A stretch of DNA of 64,000 bases from Nostoc sp. CHAB 5844 (GCF_020829595.1 NZ_JAIVFW010000005.1:71974-135973); one strand, 5' to 3'; counted from the first letter of the stretch, positions 7,754 through 17,532 are shown. The notes: generated by a model from the sequence alone, not told the origin. Program-made: numbers and translations.

Positions 7754-9400
7754 ATGAACACAACTTGGCCAGGAATAACCCGGTTGATAGATATGTGTTT
7801 ATTGATAAAGTGGCAGCAATTTTTAGGACAATCACCTAATCTGCCACTAGATCAACCAGGCGTAAACCAAGGAATTGCGGATCTGCAAGGAATTGGACAA
7901 CAAGTGATGCTGTATACACCAAGATTGCTAGGAGCAACAGCAATTTTATTGGTAGGTATACTAATTGCTGCCAGCATTGCCGCAGTTACAAGAGGAATCC
8001 TGAATCGCACGAACATTGATAATCGCATTGCGGCAGGGGTGACGGGACGCAGAGATGTTCCCCAAGTAGAGAAGTTAATCTCTAGTTTGGTCTTTTGGAG
8101 CATCATTTTACTGACTGTAGTAGCTGTATTACAAGCGCTAGGATTAGAAGTAGCTTCTCGACCACTCAATAGTTTTCTTGACCAACTGATTGGCTTTTTA
8201 CCAAAAGTGGTAGGTGTAGGAGTTCTTTTAGGAGTGGCTTGGGTCTTAGCCAGTATTGTCAAAATTGTAACTTTGCGGGGATTGCAAGCACTCAAACTAG
8301 ATGAGCGTTTAAATCAAGAAACACCCACAGATAATATCAGCCTTGATCGCATTTCTTTGAGTGAGACGATCGCTAGTGCTTTATATTGGTTTATCTTTCT
8401 ACTGTTTCTCGCCCCTGTTCTCGATACTCTCGGACTTAGGCAGGCTCTTTTACCTGTACAAGCACTGATTACCGAGATTCTGTCGATTTTACCTAATATT
8501 TTGGCGGCAATTTTAATTGCGGTATTAGGCTGGTTTCTAGCTAATATTGTCCGCCGGATTGTAACTAATCTTTTGGCAACAACTGGCATAGATTATTTAG
8601 GTAGTCGGTTTGGGCTTTCGTCGGCAATGGGCGCACAGTCTTTATCGACAATCATCGGCACAATCGTCTATGTTTTAATTTTGATTCCTGTGGCGATCGC
8701 TGCTCTCAATGCTCTAAAAATTGAAGCCATATCTGTGCCGGCAATTACCATGCTGCAACAGATTCTGAATACTTTACCTGCTGTTTTTACAGCCGCAGCC
8801 ATCTTAATTATTGCCTTTTTTGTCGGGCGCTTTGTTGCAGATTTAGTCACTAGTATTTTGACTAGTTTAGGCTTTAATAATATTTTTGCAGCGCTCGGTT
8901 TACCATCACCTAATAGGCAAGCAATCTACACAGAAACTGAACCATTAGCACCACTCCGCACACCCTCAGAAATTGCTGGCATTATTACTTTAGTCGGCAT
9001 CATGCTATTTGCCACAGTAGCAGCAGTGAATATTTTAAATATTCCTGCCTTAACAACATTAGTCACTGGCATTTTAATTATTTTGGGGCGGATTCTGGCA
9101 GGATTGATTGTGTTTGCTGTAGGTTTGTTTTTGGCAAATCTGGCTTTTAGTTTGATTAGCAGTTCTGGCGATCGCCAATCTAAAATTTTAGCTCAAGTAG
9201 CCAGAATTTCTATTATTACTTTAGTTTCGGCTATGGCATTACAACAAATTGGTGTTGCCAGCGATATTGTAAATTTAGCATTTGGATTATTACTCGGTGC
9301 GATCGCTGTTGCTATTGCTCTGGCTTTTGGTCTTGGCGGCCGGGATATTGCCCGCGAACAAGTTAAAGAGTGGTTAGATTCTTTCAAAAGTAAGAGCTAA
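7754..9400 (+). CDS. Mechanosensitive-channel-like membrane protein with repeated TM-helix modules
   Basis: 548 residues. The protein is built of repeated units of a hydrophobic helix such as LLGATAILLVGILIAASIAA followed by an arginine-containing loop and GLSSAMG/ITGRRDVPQ-type turns, which is the conserved TM-helix repeat of small-conductance mechanosensitive channel relatives. I count roughly ten to twelve hydrophobic segments. The MscS beta domain is not apparent, so it may be a channel-like or scaffold protein of the inner membrane rather than a full MscS. Last residues GGRDIAREQVKEWLDSF are cytoplasmic and well conserved in this class. Start ATG at 7754; the first 30 residues are less hydrophobic and an internal start is possible. 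Confidence 0.75.
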   Translation: MNTTWPGITRLIDMCLLIKWQQFLGQSPNLPLDQPGVNQGIADLQGIGQQVMLYTPRLLGATAILLVGILIAASIAAVTRGILNRTNIDNRIAAGVTGRRDVPQVEKLISSLVFWSIILLTVVAVLQALGLEVASRPLNSFLDQLIGFLPKVVGVGVLLGVAWVLASIVKIVTLRGLQALKLDERLNQETPTDNISLDRISLSETIASALYWFIFLLFLAPVLDTLGLRQALLPVQALITEILSILPNILAAILIAVLGWFLANIVRRIVTNLLATTGIDYLGSRFGLSSAMGAQSLSTIIGTIVYVLILIPVAIAALNALKIEAISVPAITMLQQILNTLPAVFTAAAILIIAFFVGRFVADLVTSILTSLGFNNIFAALGLPSPNRQAIYTETEPLAPLRTPSEIAGIITLVGIMLFATVAAVNILNIPALTTLVTGILIILGRILAGLIVFAVGLFLANLAFSLISSSGDRQSKILAQVARISIITLVSAMALQQIGVASDIVNLAFGLLLGAIAVAIALAFGLGGRDIAREQVKEWLDSFKSKS

Positions 9401-9767
9401 ATTCAATGATTTAGGAGGGCAGGAGGCAGGAGGTACACTTCGGCTTCGCTCAGTGACCAAGAGGCAGGAGGTAAAACAACTACTCCTGATATTGACGCTT
9501 TCAAAATATCCTAATTTATCAAAACAGAATAAAGGTGCGATGCCCTGAGCTTTTCGAAGAGTCAGTCGCCAGAATTGGGAATTAAATTGGGTGCGAAGCA
9601 GCGGATGAATAAACGGGTTTAAAACCCCCACTAATATCATGTCCTCCCCTCTGCTCCCCTGCCCCTCTGCACCTGAAGCTGCCTTAATGATCAGTCTTTC
9701 ACCGGACATGATATGATTCTGAATTCTGACTTCTGGATTCTTCTTCAAGTAACTACAGCTATAGCCA
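9401..9767. repeat. Repeat-rich spacer
   Basis: A 370-base gap with purine-rich GGAGGCAGGAGG runs (about 9414-9470), a CTTCGGCTTCGCTCAGTG string (about 9438) and a CCTGAGCTTTTCGAAGAG string (about 9544), and a GAATTCTGACTTCTGGATTC string (about 9720-9740). These are dispersed non-coding repeats also seen in other gaps of this window. No gene is apparent. Confidence 0.5.
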
Positions 9768-9812
9768 TGAAAAAACCCGCTGACAAAATGGATTCACCAT
9801 CTTGGGCGGGTT
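9768..9812 (-). terminator. Terminator of the DUF1517 gene
   Basis: On the minus strand the AACCCGC/GCGGGTT arms (9774-9780 with 9806-9812) form a hairpin whose second arm runs into TTTTTT. It lies about 25 bases past the stop of the DUF1517 gene. Confidence 0.75.
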
Positions 9813-9837
9813 CTAAAATGCAATTATCGTGATTCAA

Positions 9838-10815
9838 TTACACTAGTTTCAAATCAGGATACTCTGCTAACAAATCATCGGAAGTTAGGGTATCACCTTC
9901 AGCTTGGGGAGTCCACAGAACTTCAATTGCTAACAGTTGCTCACCTGGAATGCTACCAATTTGCCGCAAAGCTTGACGTAAGTCATCAGTGGTGTTAATA
10001 GCTGAAATTTCAAACTTGCCTAGGGTTGCTGCCAATAAGGTAACGATAATGTATTCCCCAGGGCCTTCGCTAATTAAACGAGTTGGGTTGTCGAGTTCAC
10101 CACTAGCAGGCAAAGCTTCTTGAGCAAGAGCCGCTTTTAGTTGGTTATTAACGTTAGAAAGTGTTTCTTCAGTAAATTTGCTGCGTTCTGCCAATGCTAA
10201 ACGGTTAAACTGACCTTCAGCAGAATTTAACTTAGCTTGTTGTGTGCCACCGCCTGCATATACCCAGTATTCTGGATGGCGGAGTAAAGCGAGACTCGTT
10301 TCTTGCAGAACTGCTGCTCTGCCTTCGGGAGAGTTAGTATCAGCAAGTTCAGCTATTTTGTTGAGTTCAGGTTGCAAATCACGAGCTTGAGCTAACAACC
10401 CAACTTGCAAACGAGTTACTGAAACATTGGGGTTGCTGCCATAACCGACTTCTTCAACTCCGCCACTACCTGCACGACGGAAACTTTGAATTAGGAAATT
10501 AGCGATCGCAATAAAAATTAAAATTGTAAATAGACCGCCAAATCCGCCGCCAATACCCCAAAAAGGAAGTAGGAAAGGAAAGCCAAAACCACCACCAGGA
10601 TAAGGAGCATAATATCCACCGCCACCAGGAGGTGCATAAGTACGCGGTGTATAGGTGCGGCTAGAAGGTACTCTAAAAGAACCGCCGCCAATACGACCAC
10701 CACTGCGGGCAGCTAATGCTCCGTCAGCATGACCTAGCGCTAAAGCTAACACCAGACTGAGGACAAAGAAAGTTTTTAACAGTGGTTTGATGGTTTGTTG
10801 TAGTTTTTTACGCAT
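9838..10815 (-). CDS. DUF1517 family membrane-anchored protein
   Basis: 325 residues. A signal-type hydrophobic segment (LLKTFFVLSLVLALALGHADGALA) spans about 13-36. It is followed by a glycine/serine/tyrosine-rich stretch with SGGRIGGGSF and several GGG repeats, then a membrane helix (GLFTILIFIAIANFLIQSF, about 95-113) and a soluble domain of about 200 residues that starts VTRLQVGLLAQARDLQPEL. This layout is that of the DUF1517 family found in cyanobacteria and plastids. Function is unknown; the topology suggests an inner or thylakoid membrane protein with a large soluble domain. It is monocistronic with its own terminator. Confidence 0.85.
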   Translation of the reverse strand: MRKKLQQTIKPLLKTFFVLSLVLALALGHADGALAARSGGRIGGGSFRVPSSRTYTPRTYAPPGGGGYYAPYPGGGFGFPFLLPFWGIGGGFGGLFTILIFIAIANFLIQSFRRAGSGGVEEVGYGSNPNVSVTRLQVGLLAQARDLQPELNKIAELADTNSPEGRAAVLQETSLALLRHPEYWVYAGGGTQQAKLNSAEGQFNRLALAERSKFTEETLSNVNNQLKAALAQEALPASGELDNPTRLISEGPGEYIIVTLLAATLGKFEISAINTTDDLRQALRQIGSIPGEQLLAIEVLWTPQAEGDTLTSDDLLAEYPDLKLV

Positions 10816-11845
10816 AACACAGTCGCTTGAAAAATTTTATTGCTGATATTTCATCCTATGCTGATAGGATTTTTGCGGTATGTAGCTGATGCCAGCCCGC
10901 GACTAGTAAGCGAGTATTTATTTGGCAGTAGCTTTTTGTAACATCATTATTTGTTGCTACATCTTCAATTTACCGCGTCTTATCCTAGGTACACAGCAGA
11001 CGGAGGGGGGATTTCTGTAGTAGATTACCGTACCTTGAAACTTATGCTTGATAGTAGGAACTTTGGGATCAATTAATGATTGCCGCAAAATCAGGCGAAA
11101 GGTGGAAGGCCGGATGTTGCAGCAGAATTCAGAACTCAGGAATCAGAATTCAGTTTTGCCAGGACTTACGCAACTGGCACACCTATCTTCTGGTATGAGA
11201 GTCAATAGTCAACCCTTCAGCTACGCTCAGGGCAAGTCGTCACTAACGCACAGTGTTATGTCTCGGTGCGTTAGGCTAAAGCCATAACACACCCTACTTA
11301 ATATTTACTTAAGTTTTTTCACAAATCAAATATGAGTCTTATATGAGCAATTTTTTAAGCTATAATTAGTGGCTTTTGGCTGATTATTTTTTATATAAGA
11401 TTTCTAAATTGAGTCATTTGTTACCAAAATATATAATTAACAAACGCTTCACATAAACAACAATCAAATTTCTATCTTTAATGTTTTAAAATATTTTTTA
11501 AAGCTTGTTAATGCCTTCACTCAAAAAAGAGGAATTGAGAATGATGTTTCTCTCAGCCTGGTACTACAGAGTGGTAATTAAGAATGTCAATCTATTTTAT
11601 CAGTCAAAATTAATTACAGTTTGTAAAAAAAAAATTGACAAAAAATATAGCTGTTTAACATTGAAAGTAATTTAAATTTTGAATTTGGGTAAGCGACAAA
11701 TGGGCAAAAGTTATGTTAAAGAATGCCAGAATTATTTTACCCATTACCAAGTACAAACTACTACAAGTAAACTCCGTTTCGCTTTCTTCACCATCTCGAT
11801 TGGCTAAAATGTTATCAGAGGGAAATTAAACACATAGCTCATAAT
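10816..11845. other. Long gene-free, AT-rich region with dispersed repeats
   Basis: More than 1 kb without a credible gene. It contains EcoRI-type CAGAATTCAG strings (11120-11155), an AGGACTTACGCA string (11161-11172), a CCTTCAGCTACGCTCAGGG string (11214-11232), a palindrome GGTGCGTTAGGC/GCCATAACACACC (11265-11293), and one end of the TATAGGACTC element family (11314-11345). A frame of about 44 codons from 11541 has a possible ribosome site but no recognisable protein. Confidence 0.5.
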
Positions 11846-12058
11846 TTACCCAATGGCAAGATAGAAATAAATTGCTATTCCACATATAGTAGAAATAGCA
11901 CCAAGATAAAGCAGAATTAGAAGAGCAAATTTATTACCACAATAACTAGAAGTAGTAATATTTACTTGCTCTAACTTCAGTAAGTTATTGGTAATTAAAA
12001 CTACTATAGCAATCCTAAATTGTTTGTGAACACCTTCTTTCTTATCTTTCTTTGTGTA
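11846..12058 (-). pseudogene. Small membrane-protein remnant cut by a repeat
   Basis: A minus-strand frame of 70 codons ends in TAA at 11846-11848 and reads like a real membrane protein: RIAIVVLITNNLLKL, then FALLILLYLGAISTICGIAI and YFYLAIG at the end. It has no ATG, GTG or TTG start, and its 5' side runs directly into the GC-rich repeat at about 12060. I interpret it as the 3' part of a gene whose start was lost to repeat insertion. The family is not recognised, and chance openness cannot be excluded. Confidence 0.3.
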
Positions 12059-12059
12059 C

Positions 12060-12385
12060 TTAGCACGGCAGTTGCTTCAAGTCGGCAGAGCCGACGACAG
12101 TCACCTCAAGTCGAGCCAGTGCGTTGCGGTGAGCAGTCCGTTGGGGAGACACTGCGTTGCGCGGGTTAAGAGCGTGGAAGCAAGTGTCGTCGGCTTTGCC
12201 GACAGTCACGGAACTGGAACCCGAAGGGGGGTTCCAAGCGTTGTAGCAACTGGCGTGGCAGAGCCTTTCGGCAATCGCTCATGGGGGAAACCCCCAAGAC
12301 CGCGTTGCCGACGCTCCTACGTCGCTAACGCTGCGCTAACACCACGGTGCTGTCTCCCCAACGCACTGCCTCGTCCTTTGCGGTT
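12060..12385. repeat. GC-rich palindromic repeat cluster
   Basis: About 325 bases, far more GC-rich than the surroundings, packed with inverted strings such as GTCGGCAGAGCCGAC, CCAGTGCGTTGCGG, GTTGTAGCAACTGGCG and GGGGGAAACCCCC. The segment around 12300-12370 recurs in inverted orientation at 46850-46920, sharing GGTGTTAGCG and GACGTAGGAGCGTCGGCA. An open frame crosses it but is an artefact of its low stop-codon content. Related copies lie at 18360-18475, 28690-28905, 40255-40335, 46840-47010 and inside a gene at 49784-49876. Confidence 0.75.
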
Positions 12386-12620
12386 CGTTATCATGATTTT
12401 TGTTCACGACCTATATGGGATGGCTGTATTAAGCGATTATGTTTGATTCTGCTGGAATATCAAGACTGAGGGTAAATTTTGGCTGACAGCAATATCAATA
12501 AATAAAGGCGCTAATAAGTTGGTAACTACCATTGATAACAGCTAACTTCTCAGCGGCACTTTTACTTAACTTTAGTATGCACAATTACAAATTTTTTGAG
12601 TTAAAGTTACCGAAATTAAC

Positions 12621-13832
12621 ATGGAACATATTTCTCAACTAGCAACAAATATTAGAGAAAAAACCTCATGTCCAGATATTTTAGTGATATCGCGTCTATT
12701 CTTACCAAAAGAGGCGGTAATTGGCGAATATATCTATAATCGTTGTCTTCAAGATCCAGAGCGGATTATTGTTTTAGCTGCTAGTTGTGCAGGCGATAAA
12801 AAATTTGACGAGACTCAACAGTTTCCTATCTATCGCTGGCCAAATTTTCAATACTGGCTAGGAGAGTTTTTAGGGAATCTTCTCAAGCCTCTGATTAATT
12901 TATTTTGGTCATTTGTGCTAGCGATCAAACTCTATTTTCGCTATCACTATCGTTATATAGAATGGGGTCACGGCTACGAATTTCCTTCGCTGTTATTATT
13001 GAGCTATCTGTTACCAATCCGCTTTTTTATTTATTTGCATGGTCATGATATTCGCACAGTATTAGGCAACCCGGTAGGGCGATCGCTTTTTAAGTTAACA
13101 CTGACACGCGCCACAGGCATTGTTTGTAACAGTTCTTTTACAAGAGATTATCTCAGAAACACTTTCCGTATCCAAACGCCTACCCATGTAATTCAACCTG
13201 TGGTCAGACCAGAGAAATTTAGTTTAGGTACAAATCATAGCAATCTTGATGATTTACGGGTGCAGGTGCGTCAGACTTTCAACATTCCCGAAACAGCAGT
13301 GGTGATTCTTTCTGTGGGAAGACTGGAGAAACATCAAAGCTTTGAGCGGGTGATTGAGAATTTACCATTATTGCTGACTATTGGGGTAGACGTTCACTAC
13401 ATACTGTGTGGTCAAGGTGCTTGTGAGTCGGAACTGAAAACTTTAGCACAGCGCTTGCGCGTAGACCAGCGGGTACACTTTGCAGGCCACGTACCTGATA
13501 GCGAGTTAGCAGGCTACTATGCTGCTTGTGATATTTTTGCCATGCTGACTTTGAATGATTCCCCAGCTAGGTTTATTGATGGTTTTGGTGTGGCATATCT
13601 AGAGGCAAGTTACTTTGGTAAGCCTGTAATTGCCTCTCGTTTAGGTTCGGTGATTGAAGTAGTGAGTCACGAAGAAAATGGTATACTAGTTAACCCTAAA
13701 TCTGGGCATGAAGTTTTTCAAGCCTTTAAGCGCTTGTGTCAAGACCAGCAATTGCGCGAACAACTCGGTCGCAAAGGTAAAGAATTAGCTAGGCGCAAAA
13801 CTCTTCACCGGATGCTTTATCAAGAAAATTAA
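12621..13832 (+). CDS. Glycosyltransferase family 4 protein
   Basis: 403 residues. It transfers a sugar from a nucleotide-sugar donor to a glycan or lipid acceptor. The N-terminal Rossmann domain includes LLPIRFFIYLHGHDIR. The C-terminal GT-B domain has SVGRLEKHQSFERVIENL, then DGFGVAYLEASYFGKPVIAS, the position of the E-x7-E donor-binding motif, here with Asp for the first Glu. The ATG at 12621 follows a weak upstream site. Its stop codon shares the palindrome TTAA with the stop of convergent thiS. It is a lone transferase with no neighbouring polysaccharide cluster, so the acceptor is unknown. Confidence 0.85.
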   Translation: MEHISQLATNIREKTSCPDILVISRLFLPKEAVIGEYIYNRCLQDPERIIVLAASCAGDKKFDETQQFPIYRWPNFQYWLGEFLGNLLKPLINLFWSFVLAIKLYFRYHYRYIEWGHGYEFPSLLLLSYLLPIRFFIYLHGHDIRTVLGNPVGRSLFKLTLTRATGIVCNSSFTRDYLRNTFRIQTPTHVIQPVVRPEKFSLGTNHSNLDDLRVQVRQTFNIPETAVVILSVGRLEKHQSFERVIENLPLLLTIGVDVHYILCGQGACESELKTLAQRLRVDQRVHFAGHVPDSELAGYYAACDIFAMLTLNDSPARFIDGFGVAYLEASYFGKPVIASRLGSVIEVVSHEENGILVNPKSGHEVFQAFKRLCQDQQLREQLGRKGKELARRKTLHRMLYQEN

Positions 13833-14041
13833 CCACCGCCGACAATGGTGACAACTTCCAAGCGATCGCCTGGCTGTACGATAGTTTGTGACCAAAATTG
13901 ACGATGTAAAATTTCCCCGTTATACTCCACCGCCACTAAACGCGGATTGAAACCCAACTGTTGCAATAAATCAGGTAACAACGATGGAGATGGACAACTG
14001 CGGGTTTCTCCATTTACCTGAAAGGTAATTTGCTCGGACAT
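13829..14041 (-). CDS. thiS: Sulfur carrier protein ThiS
   Basis: 70 residues beginning MSEQITFQVNGETRSCPSPS and ending VVTIVGGG. The C-terminal Gly-Gly is the site that is adenylated and thiocarboxylated to carry sulfur for the thiazole ring of thiamine. Length and beta-grasp pattern fit ThiS. It lies 74 bases downstream of thiE on the same strand, consistent with a thiamine operon. The terminal glycines are three, one more than usual, which is within the range seen for the family. Confidence 0.9.
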   Translation of the reverse strand: MSEQITFQVNGETRSCPSPSLLPDLLQQLGFNPRLVAVEYNGEILHRQFWSQTIVQPGDRLEVVTIVGGG

Positions 14042-14115
14042 AACATTATGAAAAAGGGACTAGAGGCTAGGAACTAGGAACTAGTATTTTTTACTCAGCA
14101 CTCAGCACTCAGCAC

Positions 14116-15231
14116 TTAATTTTGGATGATTTCTGGTTGCGGTTTGACACGCTTTAGCTGAGACAGCAAGTATTGAGTAACTAGAGTTGGCTGTTCCGCT
14201 TGCATGAGCGATCGCACCACCGCTACCCGTTCTGCGCCTACATCAATGAGATCATTGATATTATTGGCATCAATGCCGCCAATGGCAAACCAGGGTATAG
14301 GACTATTTTGGGCAGCGTACCGGACATATTCCAAGCCAGCAGCAGGTTTACCTAATTTTGTCGGAGTTTCGTAAACAGGGCCGACACCGATATAATCTGC
14401 ACCTTCGCTAATGGCTTTTTGCATTTCTTCGGGATTAGTAGTAGAACGACCGATGATGCGTTGTGGCCCCAATAATTGCCGAGCCATAGCGATTGGCATA
14501 TCTTGTTGTCCTAGATGTACGCCATCGGCATCTACTGCTAAAGCTAAGTCTACGCGATCATTCATAATCAACAGAGCGCCGTAAGTATGACATAGCTGCC
14601 GTAGTTTTGTCGCGTGTTCCAGCCGCACAGTATCATCAGAATTTTTATCGCGGTACTGCACCAAAGTTAATCCACCTTTAAGTGCAGATTCTACCGTTGC
14701 CAACAAAGTTTCTGAGGGGGATGTGACTAAATATAAATGCGATCGCCACAATAATTGATGACGTTGATAACCCATCAAACTACTTTCTAGGGTGTAAACC
14801 CGATAGCGCATCTGCTTAAACGCTTTCCCCATATTTAGGTGATACAACTTGCCGTATTCTTCCAGCACCCGCAATGCTTCTTGAACACGGCAAAAGTTAG
14901 CTTGCAATAACGATTTAATACTAGAGCGTTGTTCTTCTTGAGGGTGCGACAAATCAGTGCCGGCATCCCCTAGTGTATCTCGTGCCGCCCGTATTTCCGC
15001 TGTATGCCATTTGGCTAACTCTTGTCGCAGGTATTTGCATTCCCCCGCTAACTGAGCATTATTCAAACCAAAACGACACCACTCCTCGATGATGCGTAAA
15101 CCTTCACGAGCGCGGTCTAAATTAGCATCTAATATGCGGTAAACAACTTGCTGTATTTGCTCTTTTTGGCTATACGGCTCGACCATTACCACAACTCCAT
15201 TAGTGCTTTCATAATAGTCAGCCTCTTTCAT
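14116..15231 (-). CDS. thiE: Thiamine phosphate synthase, cyanobacterial two-domain form
   Basis: Joins the hydroxymethylpyrimidine diphosphate and thiazole phosphate moieties to thiamine monophosphate. The protein is 371 residues, against about 210 for simple ThiE. The N-terminal part (about 25-150, ILDANLDRAREGLRIIEEW) is the extra ThiD2-type domain typical of cyanobacteria. The ThiE TIM barrel follows from about 160: LYLVTSPSETLLATVESAL, VQYRDKNSDD, LLIMNDRVDLALAVDADGVHLGQQD, GRSTTNPEEM and DYIGVGPVYETPTKLGKP. The first ATG lacks a ribosome site. An internal ATG at 15186 (MVEPYSQKEQ) with GGAG upstream may be the true start, giving 356 residues. Confidence 0.9.
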   Translation of the reverse strand: MKEADYYESTNGVVVMVEPYSQKEQIQQVVYRILDANLDRAREGLRIIEEWCRFGLNNAQLAGECKYLRQELAKWHTAEIRAARDTLGDAGTDLSHPQEEQRSSIKSLLQANFCRVQEALRVLEEYGKLYHLNMGKAFKQMRYRVYTLESSLMGYQRHQLLWRSHLYLVTSPSETLLATVESALKGGLTLVQYRDKNSDDTVRLEHATKLRQLCHTYGALLIMNDRVDLALAVDADGVHLGQQDMPIAMARQLLGPQRIIGRSTTNPEEMQKAISEGADYIGVGPVYETPTKLGKPAAGLEYVRYAAQNSPIPWFAIGGIDANNINDLIDVGAERVAVVRSLMQAEQPTLVTQYLLSQLKRVKPQPEIIQN

Positions 15232-15506
15232 ATGTGCAATGTTATTAGCATCGTTAATTTACTAAGCAAGAGGTATTAAGAAGAGAAAAGTCTGAAGTGT
15301 GAAGTCTGAAGTATGTAGACACCCTTTGGGTGGCTTCCCAAAAAGTAATTTCATCTTTCAGCCTTTACCTTTCATCTTTGACAGTTCCTTCATTAATTAC
15401 TTTGTCTTCAAAATAGCCAATAGGTCAATATTGTGGGTAACATTATCGACATATTACTGTCTAAGGGTATAAGACTTTATTGTTATTTCTCAGGAGTTTT
15501 GTAAAA

Positions 15507-17384
15507 ATGGTTTCCCCCAATGTGTCTGGTCAACATCGTAGACTGGCGCTCAAGCTAAGAGCATCTGATCAACCACATCCATCCTTGAACTTAGCTATAC
15601 CTATCGCTTTTGGTTACTCACTTTTGCTTTGTACGCTTGGTATGGGAGTGGCAGGCTTAACTTGGCTGGCAATCAACAGTAGTGTCGTTGCTCAAATGCC
15701 ATCTATACCAGATCGAATGCCCCTGGGTGAAAGAACACTTTCTCAGGTTAATGTACTGTTTGTCAACCCAAGTATCGGGGATGACACCACAGGCAATGGT
15801 AGCGATCGCACCCCATTCAAAACCATTACTCATGCTCTGCGAGTTGCCACAAGCAATACAGTGATCATGCTAACTCCTGGCAATTACAGTACAGAAACCG
15901 GAGAAACGTTTCCATTAATACTACGCCATGGTATTTCCATCCAAGGTGATGCAACTAACAAAGGCAGCGGAATTACGATTCAAGGAGGTGGTGTATACCT
16001 CAGTCGCAGCTTTGGTGGGCAAAATGTGACTATTGTTGGCGCAAACCAAGCTGGATTAACAGGTGTGACAGTCACTAATTCTAATCCGCGTGGTTATGGT
16101 TTGTGGGTTGAATCGAGCAATCCCATAATTTCGGAAAATACATTTACTGGAAATACCCAAGATGGTGTTGCTGTCAGTGGTAACGGCGCACCCACAGTTA
16201 ATAAAAATTATTTTTATCGCAACGGAGCCAACGGTATCACTCTCAGCGGTAGTTCTCAGGCGAAGGTGCAGGAGAATATTTTTCAAGAAACAGGTTTTGG
16301 GGTAAATATTACCCAAAATGCGGCTCCTGTAGTTATAGGTAATCAAATTCAGCACAATCGTTCTGGAATTTTAGTCCAAGGAAAGGCACGTCCGATTTTC
16401 CGAAATAATTTAATTGCAGATAGTCAAGAAGATGGTTTAGTTGCGATCGCCCAAGCCATGCCAGACTTAGGTACAGCTACAGAAGCTGGCGGTAACGAAT
16501 TTCAAAATAATGCTCGCTATGATATTAACGCCAGTGCTGCTCAACAAGCGATCGCCGCAACAGGCAACACTTTAATTAACAACCGGATCGCAGGCAAAGT
16601 TGATCTTAACGCTCAAACTACCCCTGTTAGTGATAACTCTCCACCAACTACACCGAGTAAAGTCATCTCAGCAATTCCTGCTAACGAAGAAATAACTTTC
16701 TCTGCACCTGAAGTCCCTCAAACTCCTAATCCAGTCGCAACATTACCCACCAAACCCATTACTCCGAAATCTCATCCACAACCACTCACTCCTCCCACGG
16801 GTGGCTTTCCTATTCCCAGCAGCTTAGTAGGAAAACAGCCATCAACAAGCACTCAAGTTACTACCCCACCTAAAACAACACCACTGCCAGTCCTGCAACC
16901 AGCATCTCCACAGTTAAATTACGTGCAGATTGACACTAACACCATTGAATTTACCGCACCCAATTCCGTCATCCAACCAGCAGCAGCATTACCCAGTCGA
17001 GGTCAAGCATCAGCCTTGACTATACCCAGCACAGAAGTTACTTCTCCAGCTAATACCGCCCTTTTACCAGTTCCCAACGGTAATGTTCCCCTTGGCAATA
17101 CTCGCAATCTGCAAAAAGTCCCAGTTCCCCAAACTAATACAACTGCTTATACTCAAAGTTATTTACAACCTGACAGAGGCACACGTTACCGCGTCATCGT
17201 AGAAGTAGCAACCGAAAAAGAACAAGAATTAGTGCGATTTGTTGCCCCTGGTGCATTTTCTACCATCTGGCAAGGGCGTAAAGTCATGCAAGCGGGAGTA
17301 TTTAGCAATCGCTCTAACGCTGATGAAATGTTAAAAAATCTCACAAGTAACGGCTTGCGAACTATTATAGAGCCTTTGAATTAG
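15507..17384 (+). CDS. DUF1565 / right-handed beta-helix exported protein
   Basis: 625 residues from the ATG at 15507, which has CAGGAG about eight bases upstream; an open TTG nine codons earlier is less likely. A membrane or signal segment near residues 37-60 (AFGYSLLLCTLGMGVAGLTW) is followed by the DUF1565 opening VNPSIGDDTTGNGSDRTPFK. About 150 residues of parallel beta-helix repeats follow, with NPIISENTFTGN-, NKNYFYRNGANGI- and VIGNQIQHNRSGI-type rungs. A long Pro/Thr/Ser linker leads to a C-terminal SPOR-like domain (GTRYRVIVEVATEKEQEL to GLRTIIEPLN). It is probably a cell-envelope protein that binds polysaccharide or peptidoglycan. Exact role is unknown. Confidence 0.85.
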   Translation: MVSPNVSGQHRRLALKLRASDQPHPSLNLAIPIAFGYSLLLCTLGMGVAGLTWLAINSSVVAQMPSIPDRMPLGERTLSQVNVLFVNPSIGDDTTGNGSDRTPFKTITHALRVATSNTVIMLTPGNYSTETGETFPLILRHGISIQGDATNKGSGITIQGGGVYLSRSFGGQNVTIVGANQAGLTGVTVTNSNPRGYGLWVESSNPIISENTFTGNTQDGVAVSGNGAPTVNKNYFYRNGANGITLSGSSQAKVQENIFQETGFGVNITQNAAPVVIGNQIQHNRSGILVQGKARPIFRNNLIADSQEDGLVAIAQAMPDLGTATEAGGNEFQNNARYDINASAAQQAIAATGNTLINNRIAGKVDLNAQTTPVSDNSPPTTPSKVISAIPANEEITFSAPEVPQTPNPVATLPTKPITPKSHPQPLTPPTGGFPIPSSLVGKQPSTSTQVTTPPKTTPLPVLQPASPQLNYVQIDTNTIEFTAPNSVIQPAAALPSRGQASALTIPSTEVTSPANTALLPVPNGNVPLGNTRNLQKVPVPQTNTTAYTQSYLQPDRGTRYRVIVEVATEKEQELVRFVAPGAFSTIWQGRKVMQAGVFSNRSNADEMLKNLTSNGLRTIIEPLN

Positions 17385-17532
17385 AACTCTTGTATGAATC
17401 CAAATTACGAATTACGAATTACTATATGACAACATTTTCTCCAAATTCCATGACATCGAAACAATTGCGTTACAAACCTGTTTGATAATGGCATTATTCT
17501 GATTGTCGATGATGTGCCAAATAATTTGAAGT

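Noticed and set aside
11048-11287. 79-codon frame
   Set aside because: It crosses several dispersed repeat strings (CAGAATTCAG, AGGACTTACGCA), has no ribosome site and reads as repeat sequence.
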